The translations under genes and the position numbers were made by a program. Below, in pieces: positions 1 to 9,918 of a stretch of DNA of 48,822 nucleotides. The stretch is from Parcubacteria group bacterium. GTDB taxonomy: Bacteria; Patescibacteriota; Minisyncoccia; SW-4-49-11. The notes under the pieces are model-generated. The model searched no databases. It was given only the letters and a program-made list of their open reading frames with translations, and had not been told where the DNA came from. The DNA lies in the NCBI GenBank assembly GCA_943354045.1, contig CALRBF010000005.1, positions 1 through 48,822 on the forward strand. Reading direction: 5' to 3'. Numbering within the stretch: position 1 is the first letter of the stretch; every line of letters starts with the position of its first letter.

Positions 1-156
1 ACAGTAGATTTAAATTATAGTGATGCAATTAATTTGGGACTAGGAAAATATGACATAAAAGCACAGCTAAATGCTGGGGGTATTAATAGTGATGAGGCAA
101 CTTGTGGGTCAATAAATAGTTTAGGAAATAGAACTATTCGAGAAGTTGCTAAATAG
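1..156 (+). CDS. 3' end of a CDS truncated by the window edge (C-term ...NSLGNRTIREVAK*)
   Basis: Open frame 1 from base 1 to TAG at 154-156, followed by a strong hairpin at 172-206; not in the ORF track because the start lies outside the window. Confidence 0.5.
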   Translation, partial: TVDLNYSDAINLGLGKYDIKAQLNAGGINSDEATCGSINSLGNRTIREVAK

Positions 157-171
157 AAGAATATGGTGAGA

Positions 172-206
172 AAAGGAGGAATATCTCTATAGGATATTCC
201 TCCTTT
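172..206. terminator. Intrinsic terminator-like hairpin (AAAGGAGGAATATC-N7-GATATTCCTCCTTT)
   Basis: 14-bp perfect inverted repeat between the partial + CDS and the convergent corA-like gene. Confidence 0.7.
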
Positions 207-224
207 ATGATATACTAAATACTA

Positions 225-1124
225 TTAAATCACATCTTGTCTTCGGAAATACAGATAAAGGCTGAGGGAAATAGTTATAGCGATTCCAACTGCAATATAA
301 AATGCTAAATCATTAGCAAGAAAATCCATTTTTGCATTAATACCTAATAATCCTATAAAGAGAGTTGATGGAGCTAAGGTAGTAGAGAAAGTAGTTAATG
401 TCTTAATATTTTTATTTAACTTATGAGATAATAGTGTTTGATTGGTCTGATCAAAGGCCTCAATGGCTTCTTTTAAGTTTTCAGTGATATTCCAAATATG
501 AATATTGGAAGACATTATATCGGTAATATTTTTTTGTTTAATAGAATTATCCGGGAAATATTGAGGGGTAAGCTTAAATGATGAATCAATCACAGATTTA
601 TGAAGTCTTATGGTTTTTCTAAAATCAAGAACATCTCTTTTTACAATAGATATTTCAGATATCATATTTTTCTCATTTCCTCTAAAAATTTCCTCTTCAA
701 TAAAATCTATTTTCTCCGCAATACGATTAAGGGGTGTCATACATGCATTTAGCATAATATCAATAAGATATACATATAATTCAACAGGACTGTCAAAACG
801 AGAGGTTTTGCCCTCTATATGAGTTATTAAATCAGTAAGAAAATGCAACTCTACTTTATGCGAAGTAACAAAATATCCTTGACTAAGAATACAGTCAATT
901 TCAACTGCATTATTTTTACGTAACTGTTTATCATAAAGGGGATAATGGAGTACTACTGCCATATAATCGGGAAATTCTTCTAATCGCTGAAGATGAATGG
1001 GGGATTGTAAGATTTTTTCAGTAGAATTCTTGAGATTAATAATTGCATCTAAATTCTCAATATCACTAGGGATATCTGGATTAATATCTATCCAGACAAA
1101 ATTTGAAAATTGAATTTTTTTCAT
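225..1124 (-). CDS. CorA/ZntB-like divalent cation transporter (GIN instead of GMN motif)
   Basis: C-terminal two-TM CorA architecture with LFIGLLGIN...LYLYFRRQD. Confidence 0.8.
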   Translation of the reverse strand: MKKIQFSNFVWIDINPDIPSDIENLDAIINLKNSTEKILQSPIHLQRLEEFPDYMAVVLHYPLYDKQLRKNNAVEIDCILSQGYFVTSHKVELHFLTDLITHIEGKTSRFDSPVELYVYLIDIMLNACMTPLNRIAEKIDFIEEEIFRGNEKNMISEISIVKRDVLDFRKTIRLHKSVIDSSFKLTPQYFPDNSIKQKNITDIMSSNIHIWNITENLKEAIEAFDQTNQTLLSHKLNKNIKTLTTFSTTLAPSTLFIGLLGINAKMDFLANDLAFYIAVGIAITISLSLYLYFRRQDVI

Positions 1125-1185
1125 ATATATATTAAACTATACCTAGTATTAGTCTATCAAGTATATTGAAAAAGTCAATATTTAT

Positions 1186-2175
1186 ATGTTTAAAACTCAA
1201 TATCATCAGGAATTACCTATCAGAATAGACAAATTCCTAGTAACTTTTCTTACCGATGTCTCAAGAGAATATGTACAGGATTTAATTCATAATCAATTAG
1301 TATTAAAGAATGGTAGTATTGTAAAAAAACCAAAAGAATTAGTATCAAGGGGAGATATCATAGAGGTAAATACTATTGAGCTCAAAAAACAACATTTTGC
1401 GTCAATATCTCAAGAGGAGAAGACAAATTTATATAATAAAGTAAAAATTATATTTGAACATAAAGATTTTTTGATTATAGATAAACCAGCTGGGTTACTC
1501 GTACATAAAACCAATAACCCAGAATCATATTCTCTGGTGGATATTATACTAAAGCAATACCCTGAAATACGAGGGGTACGAGACAAACACCAATCAAAAG
1601 AAGCTGAATTACAAGAGCGAGATGGTATCGTACATCGTATAGATAAAGATACCAGTGGAATTATAATAATGGCAAGAAATCAAGAAGCATTTGAAATATT
1701 TAAACAATTATTTCAAGATAGAAAAGTATATAAAGAATATATCTGTCTTGTAAGGGGGCATTTGCGAGAGCCTCATGGTAATATTACATATCCAATTATC
1801 AGGTCCAAATTAGATCATACTAAACGGGTAGCAGTAATGAATGCTAAGCAATCTGGTATAAAGGAGAGAACAGCTCACACTGAATATTGGGTAGACCATG
1901 AATATTCTGAATCTAGTTTATTGAGAGTAGTAATACATACAGGGAGAACTCATCAAATCAGAGTGCATATGAAAGCGATAGGGCATCCCATTATAGGAGA
2001 TATATTATATGGAGGTAAACTTGAAGCTCAGGATACAAATTCTCTCCCACGACAATTTCTGCATGCTCATAAAATAGCATTTACCTATAAAGGAAAAGAG
2101 TATAGCTTTATCTCAGATTTAGCACAAGATTTAAATAAGTATATTGCATCGCTACAATATACTTATCTACAATAG
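1186..2175 (+). CDS. RluA/RluD-family 23S rRNA pseudouridine synthase
   Basis: N-terminal S4-like domain; HRIDKDTSGIIIMARN catalytic motif; GRTHQIRVHMKAIGHPIIGD. Confidence 0.9.
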   Translation: MFKTQYHQELPIRIDKFLVTFLTDVSREYVQDLIHNQLVLKNGSIVKKPKELVSRGDIIEVNTIELKKQHFASISQEEKTNLYNKVKIIFEHKDFLIIDKPAGLLVHKTNNPESYSLVDIILKQYPEIRGVRDKHQSKEAELQERDGIVHRIDKDTSGIIIMARNQEAFEIFKQLFQDRKVYKEYICLVRGHLREPHGNITYPIIRSKLDHTKRVAVMNAKQSGIKERTAHTEYWVDHEYSESSLLRVVIHTGRTHQIRVHMKAIGHPIIGDILYGGKLEAQDTNSLPRQFLHAHKIAFTYKGKEYSFISDLAQDLNKYIASLQYTYLQ

Positions 2176-2223
2176 TCGAATAAGGAGTGTTTATGATATA
2201 CTAAATATATTAAATAATAGTAT

Positions 2224-3204
2224 ATGAAAAATAAGATATTAATAACAGGAGGAGCAGGATTCATGGGGTCATATTTTATCAAATATTTGGTTGATAAACA
2301 CCCTTATATTGAAATTGTAAATGTAGATTCCCTTACCTATGCTGGTAATTTACATAATCTTGATAGTATTACAGATAATGAACGATATACCTTTATAGAA
2401 GGAGATATTACTGATATTACAAAATTAGACTTAATTGTAAAAGAGCATCAAATTGAATTAATTGTTAATTTTGCAGCTGAGACACATGTAGATAATTCTA
2501 TTCAATCTCCCCTTAAAGCTATTAATACCAATGTGATTGGAGTGGCTTCAATTTTAGAAATTGTACGCAAATATGATATTGAATTATTGCAAGTGAGTAC
2601 AGATGAAGTATTTGGTACTATTGATACAGGATCATTTAATGAGCATTCAGCCTTTGCACCTAATAGCCCCTATTCAGCAGGTAAAGCAGGGGGAGATTTA
2701 TTATGCCGAGCTTATCATGAAACATATAATACCAAGGTGATAGTAACACATAGCTGTAATGTATTCGGACCAAATCAATATCCTGAAAAATTAATTCCTT
2801 TGGCTATTACCAATATATTGGAGAATAAAACAATTCCATTATATGGAGATGGATTAAATATAAGAGAATGGATTTATGTAGAAGATCATTCTCGAGCTAT
2901 TGAATTCATTATTGAACATGGAGTATCAGGAGAAGTATATAATATTGGCACTGGTTCTGAGCTTACTAATCTTGATTTAATAACTCGATTATTACAACAA
3001 TTAGGAAAAGATGAGAATGCTATTGAATATGTAACAGATAGATTAGGTCATGATAGGCGATATGCAATTGATTCTACTAAATTAAGGCAATTAGGATGGA
3101 GTCCATCTTTTGACTTTGATATAGCACTTCGTAAAACCATTAATTGGTATCAGGAAAATAAAGAGTGGTGGGAGCCATTAAAGTATAATAAGGAAGCAAA
3201 ATAA
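2224..3204 (+). CDS. rfbB: dTDP-glucose 4,6-dehydratase
   Basis: SDR GGAGFMGS, VSTDEVFG, YSAGKAGGD motifs; next to rfbA-like gene. Confidence 0.88.
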   Translation: MKNKILITGGAGFMGSYFIKYLVDKHPYIEIVNVDSLTYAGNLHNLDSITDNERYTFIEGDITDITKLDLIVKEHQIELIVNFAAETHVDNSIQSPLKAINTNVIGVASILEIVRKYDIELLQVSTDEVFGTIDTGSFNEHSAFAPNSPYSAGKAGGDLLCRAYHETYNTKVIVTHSCNVFGPNQYPEKLIPLAITNILENKTIPLYGDGLNIREWIYVEDHSRAIEFIIEHGVSGEVYNIGTGSELTNLDLITRLLQQLGKDENAIEYVTDRLGHDRRYAIDSTKLRQLGWSPSFDFDIALRKTINWYQENKEWWEPLKYNKEAK

Positions 3205-3206
3205 GT

Positions 3207-4277
3207 ATGAAAGGATTGATAGCAGCAGGAGGACGTGGTACGAGGTTGAGGCCAATTACAACTAATCGTAATAAACATAGTATACCACTTGCTAATAAAA
3301 GTATGATTGAACTTGCTGTAGAAAAATTAGCTGCAGCAGGTATATCTGAAATAGGTATTGTCATTAATGAGGGAGATAGTGAAATGTCAGATATATTGGG
3401 AGATGGTTCTCAATATGGAGTTACTATTACCTATATCGAACAAAATGGAGGGGCTTTAGGAGTTGCTCATGTTATATCTAGTGGGAAGGATTTTCTTGGA
3501 GATGATGATTTTGTATTTTATCTTGGGGATAATATTATTTTGGGAGAAGTGAGAGGATTTATTGATGCTTTTTATGAGCAAAAATTAAATGCATTATTAG
3601 CTCTGTCTCTCGTTAAAGATCCAGAACGATTTGGAGTTCCGCGTATTGAAAATAATCGTATTATAGAGGTAATAGAAAAGCCTCAGAATCCTCCTAGCCA
3701 ATATGCGGTAGCAGGAATATATGTATATGATAAACATATACATACGATTATTGATGCCTTGTCTCCAAGTCCAAGGGGGGAGTATGAAATATCAGATGCT
3801 CATACGGAACTTATTCGTAAAGGCTTTGCTGTTGGTTATTCTGAGATTACAGGATGGTGGAAAGATACCGGTAAACCTCAGGATTTATTAGAAGGGAATC
3901 AATTATTATTATCTCAGATGGATAAGTCAGATATAAAAGGAGATATAGATGATACCGTCACCATAGAGGGAGTGGTCATAATAGAACCAGGAGCTCAAAT
4001 TAAAGGGAAAAGTTTTATAAGAGGTCCTGTGATTATTGGAAAGAATTCTCTTATTGAAAATAGTTATATTGGGCCTTTTACTTCATTGGGAGAAAATTGT
4101 CATATTGAGAATGCTGAAATAGAACATTCTCTTTTGATGAATACTATTACCATTAGTAGTTCTAAGCGAATAGTAGATAGCATTCTAGGAAATAGTGTTA
4201 TTATTACGGATAAAGAAGAGACTTTCCCAAAAGGACATAAATTAGTAATCGGAGATAACTCACAAGTAGAATTATAA
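3207..4277 (+). CDS. rfbA: Glucose-1-phosphate thymidylyltransferase, long form with C-terminal left-handed beta-helix
   Basis: GLIAAGGRGTRLRPIT signature; C-terminal hexapeptide-like repeats. Confidence 0.85.
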   Translation: MKGLIAAGGRGTRLRPITTNRNKHSIPLANKSMIELAVEKLAAAGISEIGIVINEGDSEMSDILGDGSQYGVTITYIEQNGGALGVAHVISSGKDFLGDDDFVFYLGDNIILGEVRGFIDAFYEQKLNALLALSLVKDPERFGVPRIENNRIIEVIEKPQNPPSQYAVAGIYVYDKHIHTIIDALSPSPRGEYEISDAHTELIRKGFAVGYSEITGWWKDTGKPQDLLEGNQLLLSQMDKSDIKGDIDDTVTIEGVVIIEPGAQIKGKSFIRGPVIIGKNSLIENSYIGPFTSLGENCHIENAEIEHSLLMNTITISSSKRIVDSILGNSVIITDKEETFPKGHKLVIGDNSQVEL

Positions 4278-4287
4278 AGACATTATT

Positions 4288-5145
4288 ATGAAAATACGAA
4301 AAGCCATTATTACTGTAGCAGGATTTGGAACAAGATTTCTCCCAGTAACCAAAGCTCAGCCTAAATCTATGCTCCCTTTGGTAGATAAACCTATTGTACA
4401 ATATTTAGTAGAGGAGGCAGTGAAAGCTGGTATTGAGCAAATAATTTTTGTAACAGGTAAGGGGAAACGATCTATTGAAGATCATTTTGATTCCCATTTT
4501 GAATTAGAATATCTCTTAGAACAAAAGGGAAAAGAAGAAGCTTTAGCTCAAGTTAGAGGTATAGCTGATATGGCTGAATTTTTCTTTGTAAGACAGCGTT
4601 ATGCTCGTGGCAATGGGGATGCGATATTGGCCACCAGAAGTTTTATTGGGGATGAACCATGTGCGGTATTATTCGAAGATGATATTGTAGCCTCTGAAGT
4701 ACCTGCAATACAGCAATTAATACAGGTATATAATAAGTATCAAGATCCCGTTATTGCTCTTACTCGAGTTCCTCATGATGAGGTTTCAAAATATGGAATT
4801 ATTGAGGGAACAGAAATGGGGACACGATTATTTGAAATTAATCAATTTGTAGAAAAACCAAAACCAACAGAAACACAATCTGATCTTGCGGTAATTGGGA
4901 AATATATTATTACCCCTCAAATTTTTGATGAATTAGAGAGATTAAAGGGCTCAGTAAAGGGAGAATTGGGGCTTGATAATGCTTTTATTGAATTATTAAA
5001 GACCAAATCATTATATGGATATGAAATTGAAGGGAAGCGATATGATTGTGGAGATAAACTTGGATATATACAGGCTATGATTGATTTTAGTCTCAAACAT
5101 CCTGAAATAGGGGAGGGCGTAAAAAAACATATTCAACAATTATAG
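4288..5145 (+). CDS. galU: UTP-glucose-1-phosphate uridylyltransferase
   Basis: KAIITVAGFGTRFLPVTKAQPKSMLPLVDKPIVQYLVEEA. Confidence 0.93.
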   Translation: MKIRKAIITVAGFGTRFLPVTKAQPKSMLPLVDKPIVQYLVEEAVKAGIEQIIFVTGKGKRSIEDHFDSHFELEYLLEQKGKEEALAQVRGIADMAEFFFVRQRYARGNGDAILATRSFIGDEPCAVLFEDDIVASEVPAIQQLIQVYNKYQDPVIALTRVPHDEVSKYGIIEGTEMGTRLFEINQFVEKPKPTETQSDLAVIGKYIITPQIFDELERLKGSVKGELGLDNAFIELLKTKSLYGYEIEGKRYDCGDKLGYIQAMIDFSLKHPEIGEGVKKHIQQL

Positions 5146-5206
5146 CTTGAATATTTGCTCTTTTGATGCTACAATTATACACATTATGTTATAAACAGCT
5201 ATTATT

Positions 5207-6475
5207 ATGAAAATTACTCGAAAAAATCTTCCTAAATCACAAGTAGAACTTAATGTCACTATAGAGCAAGCTGAAATGGTTGACTTTATTGATAAGACAA
5301 CCGCTCGACTTGCCAAACAAATTACTATTCCTGGATTTCGAAAAGGTGAAGCTCCAAAAGAATTAGTAGCTAAGCAAATTAGTGGACCAGAACTTCTGAA
5401 TGAAACCATTGAATATGCTGTCAATGAATCCTATAAGAGCGCAATAAAAGATGAGAAATTATCCCCGCTCGCTAATCCGGAAATTAAATTATCTGAGAAA
5501 GAATCAAAAGATGGATTAGAATATACTGCTACTATTAGCATTATGCCAGAAATTGAGCTACCAGATTACAAAAAATTGGCAAGTAAAATTACCAAAGAAG
5601 CAGAAGATATTACCGATAAAGATATAGAAGAGGCTAAAAAGTATTTACAAAAATCTCGTGGTACTCAAACTATTGTAGAGAGAAAAGCCAAAAAAGGAGA
5701 TACTGTATCTATCAGCTATACATTAACAGTTGAGGGAAAAGAATTTGATAAATCTGAGGCAATGCCAGTAGAAATTGGTGCAGGAAAATTCATTCCTGGA
5801 TTTGAAGATGAGGTAATTGGACTGATAGCGGGGGACAAAAAAGAATTTGATATTCCCTTTCCAAAAGATTATCATAATACTGAATTGGCAGGGAAATTAG
5901 GACATTTTGCAATTGATATAAAAGATGTACAAGAAATTATATTACCTGATTGGGATGAAGATTTCGCAAAAGTTTTGAGTAATGGTGAGAAAAGTATTTC
6001 AGATTTAGAAATGAGCTTAAAAGAAGGTTTGATAGCCGAGCGACAAAAAGAAGTACAAACTACGTATACTCAAGCTATAGTTGATGCTATATTAGCTAAG
6101 ATAAAAGTTGAGCTACCAGATGTATTAGTAATTGCTGAGCGAGATCAAATTATTCAAGAGATGGAACAAAGAGCTCTTTATTCAGGACATACTCTTGATG
6201 ATGCTTTAACACAAGCCGGGAAAACCCGTGAAGAGTTATTAGCAGAAGCATTGCCACAAGCAGAGTCAAGAGTAAAATTAATGCTTATCCTAAAAGAAAT
6301 TACTGCGGAGCAAAAATTTATTGCTGATGAAAAAGAAGTAAAGCATCGTATTCATCATATTCTAGAGAAGTATTCAGAAAAAGAGCAAGAACAAATTGAT
6401 ATGGACAGACTGAGAATTATGGTATCAGCAGAGATAACTGATAAAATGGCCTTAGAATACTTGGGAAATTTGTAA
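5207..6475 (+). CDS. tig: Trigger factor (FKBP-type chaperone)
   Basis: N-terminal ribosome-binding GFRKGEAP motif, FKBP domain (KKGDTVSISYTL...EIGAGKFIPGFEDEVIG), C-terminal helical domain. Confidence 0.92.
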   Translation: MKITRKNLPKSQVELNVTIEQAEMVDFIDKTTARLAKQITIPGFRKGEAPKELVAKQISGPELLNETIEYAVNESYKSAIKDEKLSPLANPEIKLSEKESKDGLEYTATISIMPEIELPDYKKLASKITKEAEDITDKDIEEAKKYLQKSRGTQTIVERKAKKGDTVSISYTLTVEGKEFDKSEAMPVEIGAGKFIPGFEDEVIGLIAGDKKEFDIPFPKDYHNTELAGKLGHFAIDIKDVQEIILPDWDEDFAKVLSNGEKSISDLEMSLKEGLIAERQKEVQTTYTQAIVDAILAKIKVELPDVLVIAERDQIIQEMEQRALYSGHTLDDALTQAGKTREELLAEALPQAESRVKLMLILKEITAEQKFIADEKEVKHRIHHILEKYSEKEQEQIDMDRLRIMVSAEITDKMALEYLGNL

Positions 6476-6478
6476 AAT

Positions 6479-6528
6479 TGTATAGTATAAGAGAGATAGA
6501 TTGACTATTATCTCTCTTATACTATACA
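6479..6528. terminator. Long hairpin (20-bp stem) after tig, before tRNA-Val
   Basis: TGTATAGTATAAGAGAGATA...TATCTCTCTTATACTATACA-type perfect inverted repeat; no long U tract. Confidence 0.55.
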
Positions 6529-6563
6529 TTTATTCATAAATTCATTATAATAATTCTATATAC

Positions 6564-6637
6564 GCGCGTATAGCTCAGCTGGTTAGAGCGCATCCTTGAC
6601 GTGGATGAGGTCAATGGTTCGAATCCATTTATGCGCA
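6564..6637 (+). tRNA. tRNA-Val (GAC)
   Basis: Cloverleaf GCGCGTA...TATGCGC; anticodon loop TTGACGT; T-arm AATGGTTCGAATCCATT; CCA not encoded. Confidence 0.93.
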
Positions 6638-6639
6638 CT

Positions 6640-8064
6640 ATGAAATATATGATCCCAAATACCAGTTTGGCTTTACAATTAGGTATATTGGGTGGAGCCT
6701 TACTGGGCTCTTTTTTTGTATTACAATCAATATGGATTTTAGTCACTATCCCCTTTGTAATAGTGGTGTATTGGTTCTATTCAGATATAAGACTTATATT
6801 CTTGGGAGTAACTCTGATTGGATTTATTGGAGGGGGGTATTATGTGAATACTATTATTGATAATTATCATCAAATTCAGGATAATATCCCTAATCGTATA
6901 GAGAATACAGAGATCATTATTGAATCAAGTCCCCGCTCACAAGCTTTTGGATATCAGTACAAAGTATATATACCCAAATATAAAGCTAAGGCTTTTATGA
7001 CTATTAAAGATAATGACTTGATATATGGTAAGAGACTGTTGGTAAAAGCCAAAACTTCCATTCCAGAAGAAGCCGGAATTAGGAGGTTTTTATTAGGAAA
7101 AGGAATTCACCGCTATATGAGCACTTCAGATTATACAATAGAATCAGATAATACTTGCAATATACAATGTCAAATAATGCGCAATATTATACAAATGCAA
7201 AAAGGAATTATTACAAAAATTGATAAAGCCTATCCCAATCAAGTAGGAGAATTCCTAAAAGGTATTCTTATAGGGTATACAGATACATTACCAACCGAGA
7301 TTAAGGAATCCTTCAAAAAGACTGGAGTAAGTCATATTTTAGCTGTTTCAGGATATAATATGGCAATTATTATTGTGTTAGTATATCAGCAATTAATTAA
7401 TAGACAAATATATAGGCTTCTATCATTTTGGATTACTATTGCGGTTATGATAGTATTTACTCTTTTGACAGGGGCTGAGGCATCTATTATGAGGGCTGGT
7501 ATATTTGCTATTATTATACTCACAGCTGAGCAATTACAAAGATATGTAGGAGGTATGAGACCTTTGATATTATGTGCTACTATTTTAGTTTTGATAAATC
7601 CCCTTTATATGGGCTATGATATTGGATTCCAATTATCTTTTTTGGCAGTAATGGGATTAATATTATATGGTCAATTATTCAAAACATATACGGAGGGCAT
7701 ACCAAGTCTTGGAATATTACCAATGATAGGGGAGACTTTATTCGCTCAAATATTGGTATTACCATTACTCATATATTATTTTGGACAAATATCATTGATA
7801 TCTATTATAGCCAATATACTTATTGTCCCCATTATCCCTTTTGCTATGGCCTGGGGTAGTATTACGGCACTTATTTTACCTTGGAGAATAATTACCTATC
7901 CTTTAGTAATACTTATTCAATCAGTCTTATCTATGAATCAATATTTAGCCTCTCTATCATGGGCAAGTATAACAGTACCTAATATAAAAGGGTATATGCT
8001 TATTCTAATATACGCTATAATGGGTATAGGATATTGGATTTATATAAAACAGAAGAAAATATGA
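6640..8064 (+). CDS. comEC: ComEC/Rec2-type DNA channel protein without its own MBL domain; start moved from 6601, which lies inside tRNA-Val
   Basis: DUF4131-like N-terminus plus Competence domain (GILIGYTDTLPTEIKESFKKTGVSHILAVSGYNM). Confidence 0.87.
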   Translation: MKYMIPNTSLALQLGILGGALLGSFFVLQSIWILVTIPFVIVVYWFYSDIRLIFLGVTLIGFIGGGYYVNTIIDNYHQIQDNIPNRIENTEIIIESSPRSQAFGYQYKVYIPKYKAKAFMTIKDNDLIYGKRLLVKAKTSIPEEAGIRRFLLGKGIHRYMSTSDYTIESDNTCNIQCQIMRNIIQMQKGIITKIDKAYPNQVGEFLKGILIGYTDTLPTEIKESFKKTGVSHILAVSGYNMAIIIVLVYQQLINRQIYRLLSFWITIAVMIVFTLLTGAEASIMRAGIFAIIILTAEQLQRYVGGMRPLILCATILVLINPLYMGYDIGFQLSFLAVMGLILYGQLFKTYTEGIPSLGILPMIGETLFAQILVLPLLIYYFGQISLISIIANILIVPIIPFAMAWGSITALILPWRIITYPLVILIQSVLSMNQYLASLSWASITVPNIKGYMLILIYAIMGIGYWIYIKQKKI

Positions 8065-8888
8065 AATTAAAAATATTCATACTTATTATTAGTACTATTA
8101 CTTTTATATATGGATACCAAGAATATCTGAAAGTAGTAAATCCAGAAAACCAAATAACATTCTTAAATATTGGGCAAGGAGACTCTAGTCTTATTCAATC
8201 TAAAAGAGGGGATAGAATTATGGTAGATTGCGGACCTGATTCTAAGGTTATTGATCAATTAGAGTCAAAATTAGGGTTTTGGGCCAATCGTATTGATATG
8301 ATAATTATTACTCATGGGGATAAAGATCATTTTGGGGGGTGTAAGAATATTATTGATAGGTTCAAAGTAGGTAAGGTAATGATAAATGGAGTATTTGATG
8401 AGAAAAATAACAGTTATCAAGAATTACTCCAATATATCAAACAAAAAGATATTCAATTATTGCCATCAATAGAAAATACTATCATTACCTTAGGGGATAG
8501 TATAGAATTAATATTATTAAATCCTGAAACAAATCTTTGGGGACAAGATATTACTAATGATAATCCTGAGTCAATTGTAATGCTGCTTCGTAGTCAAAAG
8601 CACTCTGTATTATTAACTGGAGATGCTGATGAGAAAACAGAAGCAAAGATAATAGCTCAATATCCTAATCTGGATATAGATATTCTTAAAGCTGGTCATC
8701 ATGGGAGTAAGACTTCTACATCCGAACAATTTTTAGATACTATTAGCCCTCAACAAGTCATTATATCAGCAGGAGCTAACAATAGATATAATCATCCAAG
8801 TCCAGATACAATAAAAAGGCTTGAGAATAGAAATATTGAAATTAAGGAAGTAAAAAATTTTATGACAGGTATTGACATTTTATTATAA
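8061..8888 (+). CDS. ComEC C-terminal-type metallo-beta-lactamase-fold protein
   Basis: FLNIGQGDSSLI, THGDKDHFGG, LLTGDADEKTE, KAGHHGSKTST motifs; ATGA overlap with comEC; start revised from 8034 to 8061. Confidence 0.87.
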   Translation: MKLKIFILIISTITFIYGYQEYLKVVNPENQITFLNIGQGDSSLIQSKRGDRIMVDCGPDSKVIDQLESKLGFWANRIDMIIITHGDKDHFGGCKNIIDRFKVGKVMINGVFDEKNNSYQELLQYIKQKDIQLLPSIENTIITLGDSIELILLNPETNLWGQDITNDNPESIVMLLRSQKHSVLLTGDADEKTEAKIIAQYPNLDIDILKAGHHGSKTSTSEQFLDTISPQQVIISAGANNRYNHPSPDTIKRLENRNIEIKEVKNFMTGIDILL

Positions 8889-8931
8889 ATCATATATTAT
8901 GATATAACATATTAACACTTATTTTTATATT

Positions 8932-9696
8932 ATGGATGAACAACTCTTAGCTAAACTCCGTTATCTTGGATTCTCTGATAAAGAATCTAAAGTTTATGTT
9001 GCTTCTCTCAAATTAGGATCTGCTCCTATTCAAAAAATTGCAAAATTAGCAACGGTAAATAGAGCTACTACCTATGTATTGGTAGAAGGATTTATGAAAA
9101 AGGGACTTATGAGTTCTTATACTCAAGGTAAAAAGAGATTATTTACTCCAGAGTCTCCAGATAAATTATCAGCTTTGATTAGAGAAGATAAGGCTGTAAT
9201 AGAAGCTAAAGAAAATACTATCAATCAAATTTTACCATCATTAAGTAGTTTATATGATACTACTCAAGGTGGTAATAAGCCACAAGTAAAATTTTATGAA
9301 GGGAAATTAGGTTTGAATAGTGTTCGTGAAGAAATGTTAAAGTCTAAAGAGAAGGAGATCTTTGGTATTTTTGATCTTGATGCTCTTGATGGAATCTTTA
9401 CTCCTGAGGAAAGTGCAACTTTTTATAAAAAGCGATTAGGTAAGAAAGTAAATGTGCATACAATTTATTCTTCATCAAAAGGTGATATTTTAGATGATTC
9501 TAAAAAAGAAAGAGCATTGTATCGCTATATTGATAAATCTAAATATAATTCTCCCATTGATATATCAGTATTTGATGATAATGTAGCGATAACTTCATTC
9601 AAAGATCCTATAATGTCCGTTATTATCCAAAATGAACCAATTGCTGAGGCTATAAAGCAAATATTAACGTTAATTGAAAATTCAGATACTCAATAA
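8932..9696 (+). CDS. TrmB-family transcriptional regulator
   Basis: LRYLGFSDKESKVYVASLKLGSAPIQKIAKLATVNRATTYVLVEGFMKKGL N-terminal wHTH typical of TrmB. Confidence 0.82.
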   Translation: MDEQLLAKLRYLGFSDKESKVYVASLKLGSAPIQKIAKLATVNRATTYVLVEGFMKKGLMSSYTQGKKRLFTPESPDKLSALIREDKAVIEAKENTINQILPSLSSLYDTTQGGNKPQVKFYEGKLGLNSVREEMLKSKEKEIFGIFDLDALDGIFTPEESATFYKKRLGKKVNVHTIYSSSKGDILDDSKKERALYRYIDKSKYNSPIDISVFDDNVAITSFKDPIMSVIIQNEPIAEAIKQILTLIENSDTQ

Positions 9697-9705
9697 TAAA
9701 TTGAA

Positions 9706-9817
9706 GAGAGGAAGTCGCATGGCGACTTCCTCTTGGGGGGGGGAGTGAAGTTGAAACAAGTTTAGGTTCAGCCATCAACCATCTCATCCTCCGCTAGCAA
9801 AGCTAGCATAAATGAAC
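9706..9817 (-). ncRNA. Candidate small RNA (or very small mRNA) with its own promoter and terminator
   Basis: Minus-strand TTGACA (9852-9847), 17-nt spacer, TAATAT (9829-9824); body with GCTAGC-N3-GCTAGC hairpin and C9 tract; ends in 11-bp hairpin GAGGAAGTCGC-CAT-GCGACTTCCTC (9732-9708). Confidence 0.4.
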
Positions 9818-9860
9818 ACATTTATATTATCATGAATATAGGTAATTGTCAAGATTATAC

Positions 9861-9900
9861 AACTAAAAACCTATTCGAGAAATCGAATAGGTTTTTAGTT
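9861..9900. terminator. Bidirectional terminator of the infC-rpmI-rplT operon
   Basis: 18-bp perfect stem AACTAAAAACCTATTCGA / TCGAATAGGTTTTTAGTT with GAAA tetraloop. Confidence 0.85.
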
Positions 9901-9918
9901 TAGGGAAAATAGATAGAA

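Noticed and set aside
207-216. TATGATATACT promoter-like sequence on + strand before 225
   Set aside because: It faces into the 3' end of the minus-strand corA-like gene with no + gene downstream; likely AT-rich chance or part of the terminator flank
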